This document shows, piece after piece, positions 6,297 through 13,900 of a stretch of 16,447 nt of DNA. Where the stretch lies: NCBI GenBank assembly GCA_019309945.1, contig JAFDFH010000062.1, forward strand, positions 1 to 16,447, in the 5' to 3' direction. Made by a program: the position numbers and the translations under genes. Source of the DNA: Deltaproteobacteria bacterium (lineage in GTDB: Bacteria; Desulfobacterota; Desulfobacteria; Desulfobacterales; JAFDFH01). The number at the start of each line of letters is the position of its first letter. Within the stretch, counting starts at the first letter, position 1. The notes under the pieces were generated by a model. The model was not told the origin of the DNA. It saw only the letters and a program-made list of their open reading frames with translations, and did no database searches.

Positions 6297-7642
6297 TCCA
6301 TAACTTCCTGGCCCATTGCCCTGTAGAGAAAAGCCTTTGAAATTTTAAAGTCATATAACGCATTGTAATAATTGGTCATCGTTATGGAAAGAAGTACCTG
6401 GGCATCCAGCACATCTGTCGAAGTGGCCATTTGGCCCTTGTAACGTTCCTCGTTAATCCTGAAATTTTCCTTGGCCTGTTCAATGGCTTTCTTAATCGTA
6501 ATGATATTTTTTTCAGATTCTTTGTTTTTGAGATAGGCCAGTTTAACTTCCAATCGAATATTGTCCCCAATTTCTTCTTTCTGGTACCTGGCCTGGGAAA
6601 GTCGACTCATTTTTTCTTTAACATTGTACGATGTCCGGCCCCATTCCCAGAAATTCCAGGACGCCACCGCAGCAATTCTCCAGCCGTTGGGATCGTTGAT
6701 TCCGTCTCCTCCGCTTACATCCCATTCGTCTCCCAGCCGGAAATAGGTCCCTTCGATGCTCACGGAAGGGTAATAATCTTTTTTCCCGAGCGCTACTTCA
6801 TTTTTCGAAATTTCAACATCTTTATCAGCGATTTTGATTTCAAGCCGATTTTCTTCGGCCATTTTCAGGGCGTAATCCAAGTCATGTTCAAAAGGTAAAT
6901 AATCAAGAATGTCCTGAACCACAACATCCGCGCTAATGGGTCGGCGGAGGAGCGTGTTAAAATCTGATTCGGCAATCTCCAGATTATTTTTTGCCGTAAT
7001 TAAATTCTGCCGGGTATTGGCCAGTGAAACCTCTACTTTCAGCAAATCATTTAAGGGGGTCATGCCGACCTTATAAAAATTGTCGGCCACCTCTCTTTGG
7101 GCTTCGAGGTTGGCCACCGCTTCCTGGGAAACCTTTAGAAGTTTCTGAGTCTTTAAAAGGGAGAAATAGGCTTTTTGGGCCTCAAAAATGATATTTTGGC
7201 GTGTCAATTTTTCATAAATCTTGGCCGTATCCAGACCGAGGGAGGCAATCTTATACTGGTGGTGGAGTGAAAATCCGGTAAATATCGGTTGCGTAACTGT
7301 CGCAGATAAATTGTACTGGTTCAAAGCTCTTGGGAAAAAGATAATCTCACTCGCGGTTTTATCGTCGTAACGCAGGTACTGATAGCCTAAATTGAAGGTC
7401 GGATAAAATTGGGTGCGCTGCGCTTTTTTAGTCGAAAGTGCGGCCTGTGTTCCGTCTCTGGACACTTTAAGTCCGATATTGGCTTTTATTGCGTTTTCGA
7501 TTGTCTGCCTAAGAGTATAGATTTCAACGGGTTCTTGCGCTTCGGTAGCAACGGGAACCCCAAAGGGATGGACAAAGAAAATACCAAAAAAAAGAAATGG
7601 GAAAATTTTTTTTATTGCCGCATAATGACTGTAAGCCTGCAC
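6293..7642 (-). CDS. TolC-family outer membrane efflux protein
   Basis: About 449 residues from the chosen start, with a signal peptide at about 1-35 (hydrophobic FPFLFFGIFFV, ending ATEA). Two outer-membrane-factor repeats follow: first LRQTIENAIKANIGLKVS, then LKMAEENRLEIKIADKDVE. It has long amphipathic helices and a C-terminal TSTDVLDAQ segment typical of the family. It would form a trimeric outer-membrane channel with a periplasmic tunnel. A GTG at 7642 is preferred because GGAG lies five bases upstream and the signal peptide then begins near the N-terminus. An in-frame ATG at 7780 would add 46 residues and has no ribosome binding site. It is the first gene of the division operon and is coupled to ftsE. 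The export partner and substrate are unknown. Confidence 0.88.
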   Translation of the reverse strand: MQAYSHYAAIKKIFPFLFFGIFFVHPFGVPVATEAQEPVEIYTLRQTIENAIKANIGLKVSRDGTQAALSTKKAQRTQFYPTFNLGYQYLRYDDKTASEIIFFPRALNQYNLSATVTQPIFTGFSLHHQYKIASLGLDTAKIYEKLTRQNIIFEAQKAYFSLLKTQKLLKVSQEAVANLEAQREVADNFYKVGMTPLNDLLKVEVSLANTRQNLITAKNNLEIAESDFNTLLRRPISADVVVQDILDYLPFEHDLDYALKMAEENRLEIKIADKDVEISKNEVALGKKDYYPSVSIEGTYFRLGDEWDVSGGDGINDPNGWRIAAVASWNFWEWGRTSYNVKEKMSRLSQARYQKEEIGDNIRLEVKLAYLKNKESEKNIITIKKAIEQAKENFRINEERYKGQMATSTDVLDAQVLLSITMTNYYNALYDFKISKAFLYRAMGQEVME

Positions 7643-7742
7643 GATGTCTCCACCCTCCTTCCCTGTTTTGGATTGACCGGTATAAATTTTGTTGATATGA
7701 TCATTTTGTTCAAGGAGTGCTTTCACCAGTTTTCCTTGCACC

Positions 7743-7794
7743 AAGCCTCCACTGAATCCCATTTTATAGGCTTCTTCCATTTCAGTGGAGGCTT
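7743..7794. promoter_or_regulatory. Strong inverted repeat in the tolC leader
   Basis: AAGCCTCCACTGAA (7743-7756) pairs perfectly with TTCAGTGGAGGCTT (7781-7794), with a 24-nt loop. On the plus strand the right arm runs into TTTTT, as in a terminator, but no plus-strand gene ends there. On the minus strand it lies about 100 nt upstream of the preferred tolC-like start, and the loop begins with the alternative ATG. A leader structure or a remnant of a terminator or repeat are both possible. Confidence 0.55.
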
Positions 7795-7932
7795 TTTATC
7801 CGATTATTGCCTTAAAATCAACAATTTCTTGTGATTTGAGGAATTAACAAAAGGATTCCGACCATCGCAACGGCATGATCCACGGAAGCTGCGGATTATC
7901 AAAATCATTGATGGCTAAGGACTGACGTTCCA

Positions 7933-8499
7933 ATGAAAAAGGAACTTATCGAAATACTTTGTAAAAAGTCGTTTAAGTACAGTAAGAAGCCGATTTTCAA
8001 ACTTGTTTCAGGCCAGATGAGCCGTTTCTATGTAAATTGCAAGCCGACAATCCTGAGTCCAAGGGGGATGTTTCTGGTTGGCCATTTGGTATTTGATGAT
8101 ATAAAAGATTTAAACGTTAAGGGGGTCGGAGGGCTGACGTTCGGCGCAGATCCCATTGCTATTGCGACGGCGTTCACCTCTGAAATAAAAGGAAACCCCA
8201 TTCATGCCTTTTCAATACGAAAAACCCAAAAAGACCATGGCATTGTCAAATGGATTGAAGGGGACATCATTCCAGGGGAGCGTGTTGTTATCCTAGAGGA
8301 TGTGGTGACCACCGGTGGTTCCACGATCAAAGCGATCGAACGTGCACGCAGCGAAGGCTTGAACGTCGTCAAAACGGTGATTTTAGTTGACCGCCAGGAA
8401 GGCGGGCTTGAAAATATCCGGAAACACGTAGGGGACGTATCTGTAATTATTTCAAGGGATGAATTGATCGAACAGCTTGATAAGTTGAAAAACCATTGA
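7933..8499 (+). CDS. pyrE: Orotate phosphoribosyltransferase
   Basis: A 188-residue cytoplasmic enzyme that joins orotate to PRPP to give orotidine 5'-phosphate in pyrimidine synthesis. It shows the type I phosphoribosyltransferase PRPP loop VVILEDVVTTGGST (118-131), the flexible-loop region IRKTQKDHG (95-103) and an N-terminal LVSGQMSRFYVNCK segment (24-37). The length is normal. The ATG has an AGGA about a dozen bases upstream. It is the only plus-strand gene in this part. It is divergent from tolC and convergent with queD, with 29 bp between the pyrE and queD stops and no clear terminator in that gap. Confidence 0.94.
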   Translation: MKKELIEILCKKSFKYSKKPIFKLVSGQMSRFYVNCKPTILSPRGMFLVGHLVFDDIKDLNVKGVGGLTFGADPIAIATAFTSEIKGNPIHAFSIRKTQKDHGIVKWIEGDIIPGERVVILEDVVTTGGSTIKAIERARSEGLNVVKTVILVDRQEGGLENIRKHVGDVSVIISRDELIEQLDKLKNH

Positions 8500-8528
8500 G
8501 CCCAAAAAACATCATTGCTTTCAAAGTG

Positions 8529-8903
8529 TCAGTTTGTGATATAGGTTGCACAGGCATCCTCCGACTCCCACGCCGTTACGCGGGTCACTTTCACTTCGGA
8601 TTCGCCAATTCGTTTTTGAAGGGCGTTTGAAATACACCTGGCAATATTTTCTGATGACGGCTGGTGGTCATCATGAAACCAATCAAGATCATTAAGAAAT
8701 TTGTGGTCCAGCGTCAAAATGATTTCAGATACGTGCTTCTTGATTTCACCAAAGTCCATTAAAACGCCTGCAGCATTTACATTCGCGCCTGCCAAACAGA
8801 CCTCAATTTTCCAGTTGTGTCCATGGAGGTTTTCACATTTTTTGGCCACCATTTTAAGTTGGTGGGCCGCCGCAAAATGGGTAATAATTTTTAACTCAAA
8901 CAT
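8529..8903 (-). CDS. queD: 6-carboxytetrahydropterin synthase QueD
   Basis: A 124-residue member of the 6-pyruvoyl-tetrahydropterin synthase family. Zinc ligands His14 (AAAHQL), His27 and His29 (LHGHNW) are present, with catalytic Cys23 (KKCENLHGH), Asp66-His67 (LDHKFLND) and Glu113 (AWESE). Cys23 spaced before the HGH motif is typical of QueD. The product 6-carboxytetrahydropterin feeds queuosine and other deazaguanine synthesis. The ATG at 8903 matches the family N-terminus (MFELKIITHF) and leaves 22 bp after the dnaJ stop. A GTG at 8936 would overlap dnaJ and add 11 residues with no family resemblance. It is probably cotranscribed with dnaJ. No other queuosine genes are in the window. Confidence 0.92.
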   Translation of the reverse strand: MFELKIITHFAAAHQLKMVAKKCENLHGHNWKIEVCLAGANVNAAGVLMDFGEIKKHVSEIILTLDHKFLNDLDWFHDDHQPSSENIARCISNALQKRIGESEVKVTRVTAWESEDACATYITN

Positions 8904-8925
8904 AGATTCTAAATCTCCAAATCCA

Positions 8926-10038
8926 TCAGGTCGCACTCGCAGAACTGCCTTTAATAATATTTTTTAATTTTTTGGACAGTTTACCTGATTCGAGTTTCAC
9001 AAATTCCCTGAGCAGTGCTTCCTGTTTCTTGGTGAGATGGGTCGGCGTTTTAATGGCAACCTGAATGATCTGATCGCCGCGTCGACCATCCCGAAGAGAC
9101 GGGATACCCTCGCCGTGAAAGCGGAACAAATCACCGGGCTGAGTTCCTTTACGGATTTCCAGGGACCTTTTACCGTTTAATGTGGGCACCTCTATTTTGT
9201 CACCCAGGGCAGCCTGAACAAATGAAATCGGGATCTGGCAGATCACCTCCGTATTTTCACGGCTGAAAAACTCATGAGGTTCTACATGAATGAAAACATA
9301 AAGATCCCCCGGCGGTCCTCCATGGGCACCGGATTCCCCTTCAGCGGTCAGGCGAAGCCTCGAGCCGTTATCGACCCCTGCCGGAATTTTTACGGCAACT
9401 GTTTTATTGACCTGAACCTGTGTTGTCCCCCTGCAGTTCGGGCAGGGATGGGGTATCGTCTGGCCTTTACCGCGGCAATGGGGGCAAGTGGTCCTTACGG
9501 TAAAAAAACCCTGGTTCTGGGAAATCTGTCCTAACCCGTGACAATAGGCGCAGGTTTCCGGTTGGGTACCGGGTTCGGTTCCACTCCCATTGCAGACCGG
9601 GCATACCTCCATTTTCCCTATTTCAATTTCGGTTTCGGTTCCGAACGCCGCTTCCATGAAGCTGAGTTTCAAGTCATAGCGAAGATCAGCTCCGCGCGGG
9701 GCTCTGCTCCGCGTTTGCCTTCCTGAACCAAATCCGAAGAAATCCTCAAAAATACCACCAAAACTCGAAAATATATCTTCGAAACCACCAAAGCCGGAAA
9801 AACCCGACCCTTCGAGTCCCTGGTGACCAAACTGATCATAGATGTTGCGCTTCTGCTGATCCCGCAGGACTTCATAAGCTTCGGCAGCTTCCATGAATTG
9901 TTCCTCAGCCTGTTTGTCGCCAGGATTCTTATCCGGATGATATTTCAAGGCGAGCTTGCGGTATTTTGATTTTATCTCATCATCCGTGGCATCCTGGCGG
10001 ACACCTAAAATTTCATAATAATCCCGTTTCGTTGTCAT
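8926..10038 (-). CDS. dnaJ: Chaperone protein DnaJ
   Basis: A 370-residue type I J-protein. The J domain (1-70) carries HPD at 34-36. A Gly/Phe-rich region covers about 72-106. The zinc-finger domain has four CxxC motifs: CPVCNGSG (146-153), CAYCHGLG (163-170), CPHCRGKG (185-192) and CPNCRGTT (199-206). The C-terminal substrate-binding domain follows. The fourth motif keeps both cysteines but ends TT in place of the usual GxG pattern. It stimulates DnaK and helps refold proteins in the cytoplasm. The ATG has AGGA six bases upstream. Neither dnaK nor grpE is adjacent, and no CIRCE element was seen upstream. Confidence 0.96.
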   Translation of the reverse strand: MTTKRDYYEILGVRQDATDDEIKSKYRKLALKYHPDKNPGDKQAEEQFMEAAEAYEVLRDQQKRNIYDQFGHQGLEGSGFSGFGGFEDIFSSFGGIFEDFFGFGSGRQTRSRAPRGADLRYDLKLSFMEAAFGTETEIEIGKMEVCPVCNGSGTEPGTQPETCAYCHGLGQISQNQGFFTVRTTCPHCRGKGQTIPHPCPNCRGTTQVQVNKTVAVKIPAGVDNGSRLRLTAEGESGAHGGPPGDLYVFIHVEPHEFFSRENTEVICQIPISFVQAALGDKIEVPTLNGKRSLEIRKGTQPGDLFRFHGEGIPSLRDGRRGDQIIQVAIKTPTHLTKKQEALLREFVKLESGKLSKKLKNIIKGSSASAT

Positions 10039-10098
10039 TCGTTTTCCTGAACATCAGACCCGAATGTGTATGGGTGCGGTGAAATTATGGGTCCCTTT

Positions 10099-10126
10099 AG
10101 AATACAATTCCTGATTTTGGCAGCAA
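10099..10126 (-). promoter_or_regulatory. Candidate dnaJ-queD promoter
   Basis: On the minus strand TTGCTG (10121-10126) and TATTCT (10099-10104) are 16 bp apart, a fair sigma-70-type match. They lie about 60 bp before the dnaJ ATG. No clear heat-shock-type pair was found, although CCCATAAT lies just downstream. Confidence 0.3.
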
Positions 10127-10470
10127 AATATTTCCATCCCCAAACGCATGAAGGATTCTTATCATGTTGGTTTAATTATTCTTTGATTCCGACCTGTTTG
10201 AGCCAGGATAATCTCATAAAATATGATTTATGATCCTTGAATCCTATAATTGATAACTCAATAAATTAATACATTAACTATGGTTGTCAACGAAAATGTG
10301 GCATCTGTACTGATACGGTACAAAATTGAATGATGATAAAAATAAGCAAAAATTGGAATTTTATCTTCTTTTAATATAATGATTAACATCCTTAATTTTA
10401 GGCACTTTAGCGCATTTTAGGCATTTTAGGCATTTGTAGCTCGGGTTTTTAGCGTTACCCCAGAGGGCCA

Positions 10471-10498
10471 CTTCTTCCAAGCGCAGTCTTGGAAAAAG
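10471..10498. terminator. Hairpin downstream of nadB
   Basis: CTTCTTCCAAG (10471-10481) pairs with CTTGGAAAAAG (10488-10498) with one mismatch and a 6-nt loop. It lies about 120 nt beyond the nadB stop. The T-rich tract is within the stem rather than after it, so terminator function is uncertain. Confidence 0.3.
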
Positions 10499-10521
10499 TC
10501 TAGGAACTTAAACGAAATTGT

Positions 10522-10539
10522 ACATTTCTCAAAGGTCTC
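10522..10539 (+). repeat. Dispersed 18-bp motif, copy 2
   Basis: ACATTTCTCAAAGGTCTC, one base different from the copy at 163-180 and two from 13387-13404. It lies 80 bp beyond the nadB stop. Confidence 0.6.
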
Positions 10540-10619
10540 AATAAAGGAGGGCCTTATGCTTGGAATACGGTTGGAGGATGTCAAGACAAACTATGAAGGG
10601 GGATGGCGAAAAAAGGGTT

Positions 10620-12260
10620 TTATCCCACAAAAGGCCTTCGAAGGAGTGTATCCTTATTCCAGCGCTGGTCATCCCGGCTGGAATATTCGATGTTGTGATG
10701 GAGCCCGCGACTTTCTTGCCTGTGTATGGCACATTGAACAATCAGTTCTGCAACCGTCGCAATATTTCGAAGTTCAATCAGATCTGCAGCAACCTTAAAA
10801 TTCCAATAATACTCCCGGATCTCATTTTGAATATTTTCAATGCGCCGTTTTGCTCTGGCCAGGCGTTTCACCGATCGGACAATTCCGACATAATTCCACA
10901 TAAATCTTCTAATTTCATCCCAGTTGTGCGAAACCATTATCACTTCATCACTGTCGGTGGTGCCGACTTCATCCCATGGCGGAAGATCAGGGGAGTTTGT
11001 AAAATTCAAGCTATTTAAATCTCGTACAGCCTGTTCAGCAGCTTTATTCGCATAAACGAGTGCTTCAAGCAGAGAATTGCTTGCCAGCCTATTAGCTCCA
11101 TGAAGTCCGGTACAAGCGGTTTCACCGATTGCATATAACCGCTGAATGTCCGACCTGCCGAACATATCAGTCGCAATCCCGCCGCACATGTAATGGGCGG
11201 CCGGAACAACAGGAATGGGCTCCCGTGTCATATCAATCCCAAAACCGAGGCATTTTTCATAGAGATTGGGAAAGCGCTGTTGAATAAATTCAGGGTCCTT
11301 ATGGGAAATATCGAGAAACACTGAATCCGCCCCCGTTTTTTTTAGTTCTGAATCAATGGCACGAGCTACCACATCTCGACAGGCCAGATCCTTTAGGGGG
11401 TCATATTTTTCCATGAAAGGGCTTCCCGCAGCATCGATGAGAACTCCCCCTTCACCCCGAACCGCTTCTGAAATCAGGAAGTTTTTGGCTTCCTGATGAT
11501 ACAAACAGGTTGGATGAAACTGAACAAACTCGAGATTGGCAACAGTTGTACCGGCGCGGTATCCCATTGCAATCCCATCACCAGTGGCAATGTCAGGATT
11601 ACTGGTGTAAAGGTAGACCTTACCGGCACCACCGGTGGCTATCAATGTTATTTTTGCGCTAAACGTTATAACCTGATTTGTTGTCCTGTCGAGAACATAG
11701 GCGCCACAGCAATGGTCTTCATGGGTGGTCGTGATGAGTCCCCTTTTCATGCGAGTTGAAAAGGTAATAAGATCGATTGCAATGTGGTCTTCAAACAGGA
11801 TAATATTCTCACGGTTTCTAACATGATGAACCAGAACACTTTCAACTTCCTTTCCGGTCATATCCTTTACATGCACAATCCGATTTTGTTGGTGTCCGCC
11901 TTCCAGCCCAAGATCAAAGTTCAGCGAATTAGGCTCTGAAGGTTCATTCCTGTTTAAATTGAATTTTACGCCGAGTTCAATTAATTCACGGATTCTATCC
12001 GGTCCGTCGTTGACAACCATCTCCACAACGTCTCTGTTGCAAAGGCCGTCTCCGGCAATTAACGTATCATCTACGTGAAAGTCAAAGGAATCCATACTTC
12101 CAAAAACAGATGCGATTCCACCCTGAGCCAGATTCGTATTGCTTTCCATGACTTTTTTTTTGGTGACGAGGGCAACACTACCGAAGGATGCTACTTTGAG
12201 GGCGAAACTTAAACCTGCCACCCCGCTACCGATGATTAAGAAATCGGATTGAATTTCCAT
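10620..12260 (-). CDS. nadB: L-aspartate oxidase
   Basis: A 546-residue flavoprotein that oxidises L-aspartate to iminoaspartate, the first step of de novo NAD synthesis; fumarate is the likely acceptor in an anaerobe. It has the FAD dinucleotide-binding motif GSGVAG (11-16), NLAQGG (43-48), FHPT (248-251), RGEGG (268-272), catalytic-type Arg295 (CRDVVAR), His356 (PAAHYMCGGI) and the FAD motif GANRLASNSLLEA (388-400). The C-terminal helical domain ends with the conserved ESRGLHHNIEY region. The ATG at 12260 gives the standard N-terminus. An in-frame GTG at 12371 would overlap the upstream gene and add 37 unrelated residues. It is 73 bp downstream of the SH3-anchor gene. nadA and nadC are not in the window. 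Confidence 0.94.
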   Translation of the reverse strand: MEIQSDFLIIGSGVAGLSFALKVASFGSVALVTKKKVMESNTNLAQGGIASVFGSMDSFDFHVDDTLIAGDGLCNRDVVEMVVNDGPDRIRELIELGVKFNLNRNEPSEPNSLNFDLGLEGGHQQNRIVHVKDMTGKEVESVLVHHVRNRENIILFEDHIAIDLITFSTRMKRGLITTTHEDHCCGAYVLDRTTNQVITFSAKITLIATGGAGKVYLYTSNPDIATGDGIAMGYRAGTTVANLEFVQFHPTCLYHQEAKNFLISEAVRGEGGVLIDAAGSPFMEKYDPLKDLACRDVVARAIDSELKKTGADSVFLDISHKDPEFIQQRFPNLYEKCLGFGIDMTREPIPVVPAAHYMCGGIATDMFGRSDIQRLYAIGETACTGLHGANRLASNSLLEALVYANKAAEQAVRDLNSLNFTNSPDLPPWDEVGTTDSDEVIMVSHNWDEIRRFMWNYVGIVRSVKRLARAKRRIENIQNEIREYYWNFKVAADLIELRNIATVAELIVQCAIHRQESRGLHHNIEYSSRDDQRWNKDTLLRRPFVG

Positions 12261-12333
12261 ATTGGTCCATAACCCGATGAACAGCTTAAATAGGTCTATA
12301 TTTTTCTGAGCGCTAAAAAGTCTTAAACGGGTT

Positions 12334-13005
12334 TTATAGTAAAGATGATCGACGTCGTTGGCGCTTGGCACTGAAGCCGATCAGAAAACCCAAAATAAGA
12401 ACCCCCGCCCCGCTTATAAACCACCAAATGCTCTTACTCAGCTGTATCTTTGTAAGTTCCTTTTCTAATTTTTCGACTTTTGTGGTTTGTTCAACAAGCT
12501 GCGCGGCGGTCTTCTCATAGTTTGCTTTAAGCTCAATATATTGAGCCGATTCTTTTTTAAGTGTTTCATAAGATTGACTGATTTTGTTCCGGGTTCCTTG
12601 ACTCATCGCCAATTCTTCGGCAAGTCTTTTATTTTCCGCTTTAACCTCCTTATTTTCCTCCTTAATAGAAGCCACCCGAATAATAAGTGCTTTATTTTTT
12701 TCTCCCAATATTTTCACGACTAAACTACTCGGTAGATGTGGAGTAAGAAAACGGCGAATAACCCAGCCTTCTCTTTCATTTGGCAATCTGATTCTTGTCC
12801 ACTCTTCACCATGTTCGATTACCTCAACCCTTTGACCCGACCTGAGCTCCGCAATGATCGTATGACTGATTCCCGGTCCTGTTCTAAAGGTTATCGGCAC
12901 CAGGTCACCGTCGACATACATGGTCTCAGCCCGAAAATTGGTCTCAGCTTGAACATTGGCAGAAAACAATGATAGTGATATTACAATTACGATAAACCAT
13001 TTCAT
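12334..13005 (-). CDS. SH3b domain / coiled-coil / C-terminal membrane-anchor protein (YgiM-like)
   Basis: A 223-residue protein with a signal peptide (1-20, ...SANVQA), a bacterial SH3 domain (about 27-88, with FRTGPGISHTI and GEEWTRIRLPNEREGWV), a coiled coil (about 100-188) and one C-terminal membrane segment (about 193-211) ending in a basic tail (KRQRRR). This layout matches the SH3-and-anchor family that includes E. coli YgiM. It is probably periplasmic with an inner-membrane tail; its ligand is unknown. The ATG at 13005 has AGGAG ten bases upstream; an in-frame TTG three codons earlier is too close to that site. nadB follows in the same direction. Confidence 0.88.
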   Translation of the reverse strand: MKWFIVIVISLSLFSANVQAETNFRAETMYVDGDLVPITFRTGPGISHTIIAELRSGQRVEVIEHGEEWTRIRLPNEREGWVIRRFLTPHLPSSLVVKILGEKNKALIIRVASIKEENKEVKAENKRLAEELAMSQGTRNKISQSYETLKKESAQYIELKANYEKTAAQLVEQTTKVEKLEKELTKIQLSKSIWWFISGAGVLILGFLIGFSAKRQRRRSSLL

Positions 13006-13088
13006 AGGCAACAAGCTCCTTAAGGATTTATTATGTTAACCCAAATTGAGTGGTGCTCAATCGGGTGGTATGTGTCATAAGATACCGC

Positions 13089-13112
13089 CTAATCGGACTT
13101 TGAACCGATTAG
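13089..13112. promoter_or_regulatory. Perfect 8-bp inverted repeat in the divergent spacer
   Basis: CTAATCGG (13089-13096) and CCGATTAG (13105-13112) are separated by 8 nt. A second small inverted repeat, TTGAG-TGGTG-CTCAA, lies at 13046-13060. Either could be an operator or a leader hairpin of the SH3-anchor gene. There is no T-run. Confidence 0.35.
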
Positions 13113-13162
13113 TTCCTTAGTTGTAAATTTTGTGCTTTTTGTGGAAAGACTTTTTCCATTCT

Positions 13163-13223
13163 GCCACTAAGGCACCAAGGCACGAAGAAAGAATATTAAA
13201 TATATCCTTAGTGTCTTTGTGGC
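13163..13223. repeat. Palindromic GCCAC-AAG repeat
   Basis: GCCACTAAGGCACCAAGG (13163-13180), continuing CACGAAG, is matched in reverse by CCTTAGTGTCTTTGTGGC (13206-13223). Both arms are built on the unit GCCAC-N-AAG/GCAC-N-AAG, and the space between them is AT-rich. The arrangement resembles a common intergenic palindromic repeat of environmental Proteobacteria-like genomes. No associated gene. Confidence 0.6.
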
Positions 13224-13386
13224 AAATATTTTGGGTTCCGGCTCGTCCGGGTTAGGGTGTTACTAATGAGAGTCTAAAAAAATCTATCTGTCAATAATTT
13301 CTTTTAAAAAGTAAATGGTTATGATATATTGACTCATAAAAACGCAGTACCCAAAAAACGATTTCCTTGGCCTTGAACAAAATGGA

Positions 13387-13404
13387 ACATTTTCCAAAGG
13401 TCTC
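13387..13404 (+). repeat. Dispersed 18-bp motif, copy 3
   Basis: ACATTTTCCAAAGGTCTC, 72 bp before the DUF1178 start codon. The sequence after it (TTAGGCGCTTC... to GGGTTTACCC) resembles 10425-10460. Confidence 0.6.
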
Positions 13405-13475
13405 ATCATTAGGCGCTTCAAATTTTAGCACATTTGTAACTTTCCGGGTTTACCCAGGTTAAAAAGATCTGACTT

Positions 13476-13895
13476 ATGATAGCATATGATTTGCAATGTG
13501 CCAACGGCCATATTTTTGAGGGTTGGTTTGAAGATGGCCAGGCCTATGAAGCACAGCAAAAAAAGAATCTGATTGCGTGCCCTGTCTGTAACGATACATC
13601 GATTAACAGAATTCCTTCCACTTTTGCGATAAAAACCTCTCAGGTTTCAATATCTCCACAAGACCGGCTAACAGACCTGGAAAAATTCGGCAAACAAATA
13701 ATCGATTATGTGAAAAAAAGTTTTGACGATGTCGGCACTGAGTTTGCTAAAGAAGCGTTGAAAATTCATTACGGTGTTTCTGAACCGAAAAATATAAGGG
13801 GGGTAAGCACGAAGCAGGAAGAAGAGACTTTAAAACAAGAAGGTGTCAAGTTTTTTAAAATTCCCATGCCAACCCCGCCGGATACCGACGCCTGA
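13476..13895 (+). CDS. DUF1178 family protein
   Basis: A 139-residue small cytoplasmic protein. The N-terminal 50 residues carry a zinc-ribbon-like set, Cys8 and His12 (CANGH) and Cys35-x-x-Cys38 (CPVC), in the typical DUF1178 opening MIAYDLQCANGHIFEGWF. The middle is charged and helical (LEKFGKQIIDYVKKSFDDVG), and the C-terminus contains EEETLKQEGVKFFKIPMP, also typical. The family is widespread and its biochemical role is not established. The ATG has only a weak A-rich site upstream. It stands alone on the plus strand, and a palindromic repeat starts 5 bp after its stop. Confidence 0.88.
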   Translation: MIAYDLQCANGHIFEGWFEDGQAYEAQQKKNLIACPVCNDTSINRIPSTFAIKTSQVSISPQDRLTDLEKFGKQIIDYVKKSFDDVGTEFAKEALKIHYGVSEPKNIRGVSTKQEEETLKQEGVKFFKIPMPTPPDTDA

Positions 13896-13900
13896 AATTT

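Larger units (their letters stand above)
10127..10619. other. AT-rich spacer between nadB and dnaJ without a supported gene
   Basis: The part from 10140 to 10395 is AT-rich with no clear gene. From 10395 it holds several TTTTAGGCA-like repeats, then a segment resembling 13410-13455 (CATTTGTA followed by CGGGTTT and ACCC), a hairpin and the 18-bp motif. A small plus-strand open frame with a good ribosome binding site begins at 10556, but it runs antisense into the conserved end of nadB and is not accepted. Confidence 0.5.
13006..13475. other. Divergent spacer between the SH3-anchor gene and the DUF1178 gene
   Basis: The 470 bp holds inverted repeats at 13046-13060 and 13089-13112, a palindromic repeat at 13163-13223 and the 18-bp motif at 13387-13404. 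On the minus strand TTGAGC (13055-13060) and CATAAT (13030-13035) could be a promoter for the SH3-anchor gene, but the 19-bp gap is long. No gene was seen. Confidence 0.5.

Noticed and set aside
6431..6898. 155-codon plus-strand frame
   Set aside because: It is antisense to the tolC-like gene, with no ribosome site or recognisable domain.
7409..7834. 141-codon plus-strand frame
   Set aside because: It is antisense to the tolC-like signal peptide and leader, and is rich in Phe and Cys as expected of a shadow of hydrophobic coding sequence.
10300..10325. Sigma-54 promoter (TGGCAT ... CTGAT)
   Set aside because: The -12 element lacks the required GC, and no gene starts downstream at a suitable distance.
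10556..10798. Plus-strand 80-codon frame with an excellent AAAGGAGG site before its ATG
   Set aside because: Only its first 20 or so codons lie outside nadB; the rest is antisense to the conserved C-terminus of NadB, and the product resembles nothing I know. The site may be chance in a purine-rich stretch.
12261..12371. Longer nadB with a GTG start
   Set aside because: It overlaps the SH3-anchor gene and adds residues without family resemblance; the ATG at 12260 gives the standard NadB N-terminus.
13163..13223. CRISPR-like repeat
   Set aside because: The units are in inverted, not direct, order, there are no regular spacers, and no cas genes are present.
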